Source of the DNA: an uncultured Pelagibacteraceae bacterium | GTDB lineage: Bacteria > Pseudomonadota > Alphaproteobacteria > Pelagibacterales > AG-422-B15 | Assembly: GCA_902524285.1 (NCBI GenBank) | Contig: CABZCR010000010.1 | Coordinates: 1 to 32,134, forward strand | Length of the DNA stretch: 32,134 bases | Direction of reading: 5' to 3' | In this document: positions 23,204 to 29,856 of the stretch, one piece after another | How positions within the stretch are numbered: position 1 is the stretch's first letter | Layout: each line of letters begins with the position of its first letter | Made by a program: the position numbers and the translations under genes | The notes under the pieces: generated by a model | Database searches by the model: none | The model's input: only the letters and a program-made list of their open reading frames with translations | What the model was told of the DNA's origin: nothing

Positions 23204-23305
23204 ATTTGCCTTTCCCGTTTCTGCTTTATTTGTTTCTCTTCGAATTAAAACTGTGATTAAATTTTCCTTTATTTAATTAATTAAATCAAAAAGGATTAAT
23301 CACTT

Positions 23306-24331
23306 ATGAATACAATGAGAATTAGTTTCCTTGGATTAGTTTGTTCAGTGTTGATGGTGCCAGCTGCATTTTCTGGAACTTTGGACACTGTTAAATCACA
23401 AGGATTTTTCAACTGTGGTGTAAGTCAGGGAGTTCCTGGTTTTTCAAACCCAGATGCGGATGGAAACTGGAGTGGTATTGATGTAGACGTATGTCGTGCT
23501 GTCTCAGCTGCCATTTTTGGTGATCCAGATAAAGTAAAGTATGTACCTCTTACTGCAAAAGAGAGATTTACAGCTCTTCAAGCCGGAGAAATTGATGTAT
23601 TATCACGAAACACTACTTGGACATTGTCACGTGACGCTCAAATTGGTTTAGAGTTTGCGGGCGTTAACTTCTATGATGGTCAAGGTTTCATGGTTAGAAA
23701 AGACTCAGGCATTACAAGTGCAATGGAACTAGATGGCGCAAGTGTATGTACTAACCTTGGTACTACCACTGAATTAAATATGGCTGACTTTTTTAGAGCA
23801 AATGGTATGGCTTATGAGCCAGTTGTTTTCGAAAAAGCTGATGAGGTTGTAAATGCTTATGACGAAGGTCGTTGCGATACTTATACAACTGATAAATCAG
23901 GTTTAGCAGCTCAAAGAACAAAACTAGCTGACCCAGATGCACACGTTGTTCTTCCTGAAACAATTTCTAAAGAACCTTTAGGACCTGTGGTTAGAGAAGG
24001 TGATGGAGACTGGGCTGACGTTGTTAGATGGTCATTGAACGCTATGATTGAAGCTGAAGAATTCGGCTTAACTCAATCAAATGCTAAGACAGAATGTGCC
24101 TTAACTTCAAACCCTGTAGTTGCAAGACTATGCGGTAAAGAAGGTGGTACAGGAGCAGGCTTGAACTTAGGTGACAGCTGGTCTTATGACATTGTTACAA
24201 AAGTAGGAAACTATGGTGATGTTTATGAAAAACACGTTGGGGAAAATACTCCTGTAGGCCTTGCAAGAGCAGGATCACCTAATGCTTCTTATAAAAATGG
24301 TGGAGTACTTTATGCTCCTCCTGCTAGATAA
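23306..24331 (+). CDS. aapJ: General L-amino acid ABC transporter, binding protein AapJ
   Basis: Periplasmic binding protein of the polar/general amino-acid importer AapJQMP, 341 residues. A signal peptide (MNTMRISFLGLVCSVLMVP, cleavage near residue 23) precedes the mature start GTLDTVKSQGFFNCGVSQG. Family blocks include GIDVDVCRAVSAAIFGD, VPLTAKERFTALQAGEIDVL, SRNTTWTLSRD and CDTYTTDKSGLAAQR; the C-terminal part ends with NGGVLYAPPAR, typical of AapJ. Base composition is less AT-rich than neighbours, as in highly expressed genes. A strong terminator follows before aapQ, so much of the transcription likely stops after this gene. The first ATG is used; the second (M4) would also leave a signal peptide. 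Confidence 0.95.
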   Translation: MNTMRISFLGLVCSVLMVPAAFSGTLDTVKSQGFFNCGVSQGVPGFSNPDADGNWSGIDVDVCRAVSAAIFGDPDKVKYVPLTAKERFTALQAGEIDVLSRNTTWTLSRDAQIGLEFAGVNFYDGQGFMVRKDSGITSAMELDGASVCTNLGTTTELNMADFFRANGMAYEPVVFEKADEVVNAYDEGRCDTYTTDKSGLAAQRTKLADPDAHVVLPETISKEPLGPVVREGDGDWADVVRWSLNAMIEAEEFGLTQSNAKTECALTSNPVVARLCGKEGGTGAGLNLGDSWSYDIVTKVGNYGDVYEKHVGENTPVGLARAGSPNASYKNGGVLYAPPAR

Positions 24332-24363
24332 TAGAAAAAGTAATTTCTAATAAAGATCACTTT

Positions 24364-24392
24364 AAAGGGGGCCTCTTGGCCCCCTTTTTTTT
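24364..24392 (+). terminator. Strong rho-independent terminator between aapJ and aapQ
   Basis: GGGGGCC (24367-24373), loop TCTT, GGCCCCC (24378-24384), then eight T residues (24385-24392). An AAA/TTT extension makes the stem 10 bp. It is by far the clearest terminator in the window. As aapQMP follow in the same direction with 41 bases between, it probably acts as a partial terminator giving excess AapJ over the membrane subunits. Confidence 0.95.
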
Positions 24393-24433
24393 ATGTGTAA
24401 ATAATTCAAATCAATATATAGTTTTTAGCTGTT

Positions 24434-25612
24434 ATGGAGACGGATAAGTCAAGAATTGGAAGTTTTCTATTTAATAGAAGTGTTCAAGGATTCTTTTATC
24501 AGATTATTACGTTAGGCTTGGTGGTACTTGGTATTTATTACATAGTAACCAATACAGCCCGCAATATGCTTGAAAGAGGACTAGCAAGTGGTTTTCATTT
24601 TTTAGGGGTTGAATCTCAATTTGATATAGGTATGACACTCATAGAGTATTCTCCAACATCTACTTATTTTGACTCATTTATTGTCGGTTTATTGAATACT
24701 TTACTGGTTGCCGGAATTGGAATTTTTTTTGCAACAATAATTGGATTTACTGTAGGCATCATGCGTTTGTCATCTAATTGGTTGATCGCAAAGATTGCAG
24801 AGGCTTACGTTGAAATCCTTAGAAATATCCCACTGCTTCTTCAAATATTTTTTTGGTACTTTGCCGTTTTAAGGGCGCTTCCGAAACCAAAACAAAGTTT
24901 AGAGCTTTACGACTCTTTTTTTCTAAATAACAGAGGGTTATTTATACCTGATACTGTATTTGGTGAGGGATCCTCAACTATATTTTACTTGTTTTGGTTA
25001 ACAATAATAATCTCAATTGGAATATTCATTTGGGCAAAACGTAGACAAAATAGGACTGGAGATAGATTTCCAGCTTTCTATGTGTCAACCGCATTAATTT
25101 TAGGCACATTTTTTATAAGTTTAGCTGTAACCGGGTTTCCAGTTTCTTTTGAATATCCAGAATTAAAAGGTTTTAATTTCAAAGGCGGCGTAAAGTTAAT
25201 ACCTGAATTGGTTGCATTAACTTTTGCATTAGCCATGTATACAGCATCTTTTATTGCAGAAGTGGTGAGAGGCGGCATAATGGCAGTATCAAAAGGACAA
25301 ACAGAAGCTGCAAAATCTGTTGGACTTAAACAAAACTTAATTCTTCGATTGATAATTATACCTCAGGCTTTGAGGGTTATTGTGCCTCCACTAACTAATC
25401 AATATTTAAACTTAACTAAAAATTCTTCTTTGGCGGCGGCCATAGCATATCCTGATCTCGTTTTGGTATTTGCTGGAACAGCGTTAATGCAAACTGGTCA
25501 AGCAATTGAAATTATAGGAATGGTAATGGGTGTATATCTATTTTTAAGCCTATTCACATCTTTAATTATGAACTTGTTTAACAGATTTATGAAAGTTGAT
25601 GGTGAAAGATAA
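24434..25612 (+). CDS. aapQ: General L-amino acid ABC transporter permease AapQ
   Basis: Inner-membrane permease of the His/Glu/Gln/Arg (PAAT) transporter class, 392 residues, with about eight hydrophobic segments. The large internal loop after the third helix and the segments YVEILRNIPLLLQIFFWYF and FDSFIVGLLNTLLVAG are typical of AapQ. The ATPase-coupling EAA loop reads EVVRGGIMAVSKGQTEAAKSVG (about 276-297). It forms the translocation pore with AapM. The stop joins the aapM start without spacing (TAAATG). It begins 41 bases after the aapJ terminator; no strong internal promoter is obvious there. Confidence 0.93.
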   Translation: METDKSRIGSFLFNRSVQGFFYQIITLGLVVLGIYYIVTNTARNMLERGLASGFHFLGVESQFDIGMTLIEYSPTSTYFDSFIVGLLNTLLVAGIGIFFATIIGFTVGIMRLSSNWLIAKIAEAYVEILRNIPLLLQIFFWYFAVLRALPKPKQSLELYDSFFLNNRGLFIPDTVFGEGSSTIFYLFWLTIIISIGIFIWAKRRQNRTGDRFPAFYVSTALILGTFFISLAVTGFPVSFEYPELKGFNFKGGVKLIPELVALTFALAMYTASFIAEVVRGGIMAVSKGQTEAAKSVGLKQNLILRLIIIPQALRVIVPPLTNQYLNLTKNSSLAAAIAYPDLVLVFAGTALMQTGQAIEIIGMVMGVYLFLSLFTSLIMNLFNRFMKVDGER

Positions 25613-26695
25613 ATGAGGGCTGCCAACAAAGAATTCGGACCTCCAGTTATCGAGTTAGGAGCAATGGGATGGCTTAGAAAAAATCTTTTTTCTAATTGGT
25701 ATAACTCATTACTTACAATTTTTGGGTTATACCTACTTTACATTTTAATCCCTCCTTTAGTGAACTGGATATTTTTAGATGCAAATTTTGTTGGCTCGAC
25801 ACGCGATGACTGTACAAATGAAGGGGCATGCTGGATATTTATACAACAAAATATCAAACTAATATTTTATGGATTATACCCAACTGAAGAGTTGTGGAGA
25901 ATAAATTTTGTCTACCTTATTCTTTTCATATCAGGTGTGTATCTTCTTATTCCTAATTTGAAATATAAAGGATGGGTAGGCGCATTTCTGCTTATAATTT
26001 TCCCTATCATTTGTGTAGTTATGTTGTCAGGCGGTCTAGGACTTGAAGCAGTTGAAACTCGTTTATGGGGTGGTTTATTTTTAACACTAGTTATTGCAGG
26101 TGTAGGAATTGTATTATCTCTTCCAATTGGAGTAATGCTAGCTCTGGGTAGAAGATCAAAACTTCCAGTAGTTTCAATTTTATGCACAATCTTTATAGAA
26201 ATTTGGAGAGGTGTTCCGCTTATAACAGTTTTATTTATGGCCTCAAATATGTTTCCCCTATTTATGCCTGAGGGAGTTAACTTTGATAAACTAATTCGAG
26301 CACTGATTGGAGTTATGTTTTTTTCAGCAGCATATTTAGCAGAAGTTGTGCGGGGTGGTTTACAGGCAATGCCAAAGGGTCAATACGAAGCATCACAAGC
26401 TGTTGGGTTAACGTATTGGAGAATGATGGCATTAGTAATTTTACCTCAGTCACTAAAAATGGTGATACCAGCAATAATAGGAAGCTTTATTGCAATATTT
26501 AAGGATACAACCCTGGTTTTAGTTATAGGTTTATTCGATTTTCTTGGTATTATTCAGTTTGTTGGAACGAATCCAGATTGGTTAGGCTTTTCTCATGAGG
26601 GATATGTTTTTGCTGCTGCAGTATTTTGGGTTTTTTGTTATGCTATGAGCTGGTATAGTCAACGCCTCGAAAAGAAACTAGATACAGGAAGATAA
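25613..26695 (+). CDS. aapM: General L-amino acid ABC transporter permease AapM
   Basis: Second permease of the Aap importer, 360 residues. The N-terminal [22 protein letters not shown] and long first periplasmic loop with two cysteines ([10 protein letters not shown]) are typical of AapM. The core domain has [21 protein letters not shown] and [16 protein letters not shown], and the EAA loop reads [22 protein letters not shown] (about 244-265). The gene directly follows aapQ and is followed after 2 bases by aapP. It pairs with AapQ to give a heterodimeric channel. Confidence 0.94.
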   Translation: MRAANKEFGPPVIELGAMGWLRKNLFSNWYNSLLTIFGLYLLYILIPPLVNWIFLDANFVGSTRDDCTNEGACWIFIQQNIKLIFYGLYPTEELWRINFVYLILFISGVYLLIPNLKYKGWVGAFLLIIFPIICVVMLSGGLGLEAVETRLWGGLFLTLVIAGVGIVLSLPIGVMLALGRRSKLPVVSILCTIFIEIWRGVPLITVLFMASNMFPLFMPEGVNFDKLIRALIGVMFFSAAYLAEVVRGGLQAMPKGQYEASQAVGLTYWRMMALVILPQSLKMVIPAIIGSFIAIFKDTTLVLVIGLFDFLGIIQFVGTNPDWLGFSHEGYVFAAAVFWVFCYAMSWYSQRLEKKLDTGR

Positions 26696-26697
26696 GT

Positions 26698-27435
26698 ATG
26701 AGTTCTGAATTAATGATAGAAATGAAAAATGTTCACAAATGGTTCGGTGAACTGCATGTACTAAATGATATTAATCTTGAAATTAACAAAGGAGAAAAGA
26801 TTGTAATTTGTGGTCCATCTGGATCTGGCAAATCAACGCTTATCAGATGCATCAATAGATTAGAAGAGCATCAAAGAGGAAATATTATAGTTGAAGGCAC
26901 AGAGTTGACTAATGACAGCAGAAGTATCGAGAGAATTCGTGGAGAAGTTGGAATGGTATTTCAACAATTCAATTTGTTTCCCCATTTATCAATATTAGAC
27001 AATTGCTCTCTTGCTCCTATATGGGTACGCAAACTACCGAAGGCTGAAGCTAAAGAAAAAGCTATGGAGTATTTAAAACGAGTTCAGATTGATGATCAGG
27101 CACACAAGTATCCGGCTCAGTTATCTGGAGGACAGCAGCAAAGGGCTGCAATTGCAAGAGCTCTTTGTATGGAGCCAAGAATAATGCTTTTTGATGAGCC
27201 CACCTCAGCTCTAGATCCGGAAATGATTAAAGAAGTACTAGATGTGATGGTTGGCCTTGCTCAGGGCGGTATGACAATGATAGTTGTCACGCACGAAATG
27301 GGATTTGCTAAAGAGGTTGCCGATAGTATTATTTTTATGGATGAGGGCCAAATCGTGGAAGCAAAAAATCCAAAAGACTTTTTTGACAATCCTGAAAGTG
27401 AGCGAACCAAAACATTTCTAAGCCAAATTCTATGA
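26698..27435 (+). CDS. aapP: General L-amino acid ABC transporter ATPase AapP
   Basis: Cytoplasmic ATPase energising the Aap importer, 245 residues. Motifs in order: Walker [10 protein letters not shown] (39-47), Q-loop FQQFNLF (about 88-94), signature LSGGQQQR (142-149), Walker [14 protein letters not shown] (162-174) and switch histidine H199 in VVTHEMG. Close to GlnQ/HisP-type polar amino acid ATPases. Last gene of aapJQMP. Its stop is 2 bases from the 3' CCA end of the convergent tRNA-Asn, so there is no room for a dedicated terminator. Confidence 0.95.
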   Translation: MSSELMIEMKNVHKWFGELHVLNDINLEINKGEKIVICGPSGSGKSTLIRCINRLEEHQRGNIIVEGTELTNDSRSIERIRGEVGMVFQQFNLFPHLSILDNCSLAPIWVRKLPKAEAKEKAMEYLKRVQIDDQAHKYPAQLSGGQQQRAAIARALCMEPRIMLFDEPTSALDPEMIKEVLDVMVGLAQGGMTMIVVTHEMGFAKEVADSIIFMDEGQIVEAKNPKDFFDNPESERTKTFLSQIL

Positions 27436-27437
27436 TT

Positions 27438-27513
27438 TGGCTCCCCGGACTGGACTCGAACCAGTGACAAAGCGGTTAACAGCCGCTTGCTCTACCAACT
27501 GAGCTACCGGGGA
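27438..27513 (-). tRNA. tRNA-Asn (GUU)
   Basis: On the minus strand, acceptor TCCCCGG pairs with CCGGGGA. The D arm is TAGCTCAGTTGGTAGAGC, and the anticodon loop CTGTTAA gives GTT. The T arm has GGTTCGAGT. Discriminator G and encoded CCA at the plus-coordinate start (27438-27440). It converges on aapP with a 2-base gap. Confidence 0.97.
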
Positions 27514-27588
27514 ACAGACTATTTCTTATAACAAAAGATAAAGTTTATATCTAGTTTTACTTTAATAAGAAAGATATAAATACTTTTA

Positions 27589-28605
27589 ATGACAGTACAA
27601 AAAGACAATATTTATGAGTTCGGATTTGGAAGAAGTGATCAAGTATCTAAAAATGTAAATTTACTTGATGAGGCTGTGTTTAGCTTTTTATATGGCGGGT
27701 TATTTAAAGTACTTAAATCACTTGCGCTTACAAGTTTATTGGATTTAGAAATTGTCTTCAGACTTTATGTAAATTTTTATAAAGGCCTTTCATTCTATGA
27801 CATTCAATACTTTACTCAGTCTCCAGAGAGAACTCTTTGGAGAAGGTTAAAATATCTTGAGGAGAATGGAGTAATAAGAAAATCAAAAAACCAAAAAGAT
27901 AAAAGAACAATTAGATTCTTATTATCAAAAAATTCGTATGATAAGCTGAGTAGTTCGATACCAAAGGAAGACTTGGCAATTACAATTTCAAAAATTGCTA
28001 TGTCCTACGCCGATAAACTTTGGATGTTTAATGTAAGAGATCCAAACAAAGTTAGAAAAACACTTTTAAATCTTGCAAGAAGTTCAGTTTCATTAAATGA
28101 AAATAATTTTCTCTGTCAATTTGCCTTTGGGTTATCATATTATTATGGTGGTAATTTTGACCTTGCTTTGAATCACTCTTATAACTCAATCAAGTTAAAT
28201 AATAAGTTTGCGCATGGCCGTCGTCTATTTGGGTCATCCCTATTTCAGATAGATGAAAAAAAAAGAGCTTATTTAGAAATGAATAAAGCTTTAGACCTGT
28301 ATGAAGACATTTACGGACAATGGAGAACTTATTTTGAACTTTGGAGATTTAACTTTATTGATGAAAATACTAAGGACGCTCAAAAATATTCTGAAAAGCT
28401 TATAAGACTACAGCCTGAATACCCTCAGTCATATATAGCATATTTAGCATCTCATCAAAAAGGTTCACCCGTAAGATCAATGAAAAGTAAATTGCATCAA
28501 CTTTTGCCGAGCTTCTCGCCTAGTATGATAAAAAGTTTTCACTCGTGGATTCGTGATGATCAAGCAGAAAAAGTAATCAATGCTCTAAAGAAGCACATGT
28601 CGTAA
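27589..28605 (+). CDS. Winged-helix DNA-binding / TPR-like protein, unknown function
   Basis: Protein of 338 residues that I cannot name. Residues about 50-115 look like a MarR-type winged helix: LTSLLDLEIVFRLY, FYDIQYFTQSPERTLWRRLKYLEENGVIRKS (about 69-100), then a wing KDKRTIRFLL. From about 150 the protein is helical with TPR-like repeats, including FGLSYYYGGNFDLALNHSYNSI, HGRRLFGSSLFQI and KRAYLEMNKALDLYEDI. The combination suggests a regulator sensing a protein partner, similar in plan to other HTH-TPR activators. No membrane segment or signal peptide. The gene stands alone between two oppositely oriented tRNA genes; its stop is 6 bases from tRNA-Cys. Identity of target genes is unknown. 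Confidence 0.7.
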   Translation: MTVQKDNIYEFGFGRSDQVSKNVNLLDEAVFSFLYGGLFKVLKSLALTSLLDLEIVFRLYVNFYKGLSFYDIQYFTQSPERTLWRRLKYLEENGVIRKSKNQKDKRTIRFLLSKNSYDKLSSSIPKEDLAITISKIAMSYADKLWMFNVRDPNKVRKTLLNLARSSVSLNENNFLCQFAFGLSYYYGGNFDLALNHSYNSIKLNNKFAHGRRLFGSSLFQIDEKKRAYLEMNKALDLYEDIYGQWRTYFELWRFNFIDENTKDAQKYSEKLIRLQPEYPQSYIAYLASHQKGSPVRSMKSKLHQLLPSFSPSMIKSFHSWIRDDQAEKVINALKKHMS

Positions 28606-28611
28606 GATGAA

Positions 28612-28685
28612 TGGAGGCCACGACCGGAATCGAACCGGTATACAAGGATTTGCAGTCCTCTGCGTAACCATTCCGCCACGTGGCC
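28612..28685 (-). tRNA. tRNA-Cys (GCA)
   Basis: On the minus strand, acceptor GGCCACG pairs with CGTGGCC. The anticodon stem holds loop CTGCAAA with anticodon GCA, and the T arm has GGTTCGATT. Discriminator T and encoded CCA (plus 28612-28614). Possible promoter boxes TTCACA and TATAAA (plus 28698-28703) lie just upstream. Confidence 0.97.
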
Positions 28686-28732
28686 AAAATGAAAGAATTT
28701 ATATCATTAATATACTCAAAATGTGAATACTT

Positions 28733-28761
28733 TTGAAAAGTAAGTAATCATATATTATAAA
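28733..28761 (+). promoter_or_regulatory. Promoter of the PCMT-popZ-valS unit
   Basis: TTGAAA (28733-28738), a 17-base spacer and TATAAA (28756-28761) form a good sigma-70-type promoter. Initiation near 28768 gives a leader of about 11 bases before the ATG at 28779. The -35 box lies inside a 13-bp palindrome, ACTTTTGAAAAGT (28729-28741), which may be chance in AT-rich DNA. Confidence 0.5.
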
Positions 28762-28778
28762 ACGCAGCTATATTCAAA

Positions 28779-29429
28779 ATGGAAGACAGTATATTAAATA
28801 AGAGCATGGTTGAAGGTCAGATCAAGCCGATAGGTGGAATGAGTGAGCAATTATTATCAGTTTTCTATTCCCTTGATAGAAATGATTTTATGCCTGAGAA
28901 AATGAAAAAAATGGCATATGTTGAAAAAAATATTACATTAGAAAATAATAGAACAATACTAAGGCCAGATCTTATAGCTAAAATCATATTATGCGTTGAT
29001 TTAAAAGCTGATGAAAACGTATTGGTCTTGGGGGCTTCGACAGGTTATCTAAGTGCCATTTTATCCTACCTAGCAGAAACAGTTATTGTTGTTGAGGAAG
29101 AAGAGCAATTGTTAAACAGAGCAGAAGCTTCAATAAAAAAAAATGACATTAACAATGTTGTTTTTATCAATAAAGAGATTATCAAAGGCTACCATGATCA
29201 GTCACCATTTAATGCAATAATTATTGAAGGAGCTATACAATTTGTTCCTACAAACATATTAGATCAGTTAGATGAGGGTGGCAGATTATTGGCGATAGTT
29301 CATGAAAAGAGTACATGTTCAGCTAAATTATTTAAAAAGAATAAGAATATAATTACAAATCAAAATTTATTTAATTGTTCTATCCCTGTCTTAGACTCAT
29401 TCAAGAAAAAAAATATCTTTAGTTTCTAA
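28779..29429 (+). CDS. Protein-L-isoaspartate O-methyltransferase family protein
   Basis: Protein of 216 residues of the PCMT family, the alphaproteobacterial form normally encoded near tolC, popZ and valS. The start KSMVEGQIKP and DRNDFMPEKMKKMAYVEKNI match the family's M-V-x-x-Q and R-x-x-F-x-P blocks. The SAM-binding motif I is VLVLGASTGYLSAI (81-94), followed by an acidic end of strand 2 (VVEEEE), FNAIIIEGAIQFVP and QLDEGGRLLAIV. Several residues of classical repair enzymes are changed, so true isoaspartyl repair activity is uncertain; this branch is often only annotated by homology. It has its own promoter and leads a three-gene run. Confidence 0.85.
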   Translation: MEDSILNKSMVEGQIKPIGGMSEQLLSVFYSLDRNDFMPEKMKKMAYVEKNITLENNRTILRPDLIAKIILCVDLKADENVLVLGASTGYLSAILSYLAETVIVVEEEEQLLNRAEASIKKNDINNVVFINKEIIKGYHDQSPFNAIIIEGAIQFVPTNILDQLDEGGRLLAIVHEKSTCSAKLFKKNKNIITNQNLFNCSIPVLDSFKKKNIFSF

Positions 29430-29454
29430 TAACATATAGATATAAAAGTGAAAT

Positions 29455-29856
29455 ATGAATAAAAATAATCCAGATACAGATAAGATTCTTGATGCGATCA
29501 AAATGATGATGTCAGAGGGTTCAGCTTCTCAGGATCAAGAACTTCCAAAAGACGTAATTGAACTTACGAATCCTATTAGTGAAGAAAAAATATCAAAAGA
29601 AGAAAAAATAGACATATTAGAGCTTTCTAATCCCATAACTGACGAAAATAATATAATCGAAAATCGTATAGAAAGAAAAGAAAGTTCTGAATCCATAATA
29701 AATGAGTCGCAAATAAAAAGAGTTGTTCGAAATGCAATTGACTCTCTTCCTAGCTCAAGATTGGATGAAATTATAAACGAAGAGCTAACAAAAATTATTC
29801 AAGAAAAATTAAATTCATCAAAAATCATCATTAGCACAGAAGATAAAAATAACTAA
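29455..29856 (+). CDS. PopZ-like polar organising protein (DUF2497)
   Basis: Acidic, mostly disordered 133-residue protein located directly upstream of valS, the usual place of popZ/DUF2497 in alphaproteobacteria. The N-terminal PDTDKILDAIKMMMSEG (6-22) fits the conserved short helix of the family. The middle is rich in Glu/Asp/Ser, as in PopZ. The C-terminal helical part (RVVRNAIDSLPSSRLDEII and EELTKIIQEKL) would be the oligomerisation region. A nine-residue motif occurs twice, DVIELTNPI (33-41) and DILELSNPI (53-61), exactly 20 residues apart. In Caulobacter PopZ anchors the chromosome origin at the pole; whether this short form does so is inference. Its stop overlaps the valS start by one base. 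Confidence 0.72.
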   Translation: MNKNNPDTDKILDAIKMMMSEGSASQDQELPKDVIELTNPISEEKISKEEKIDILELSNPITDENNIIENRIERKESSESIINESQIKRVVRNAIDSLPSSRLDEIINEELTKIIQEKLNSSKIIISTEDKNN

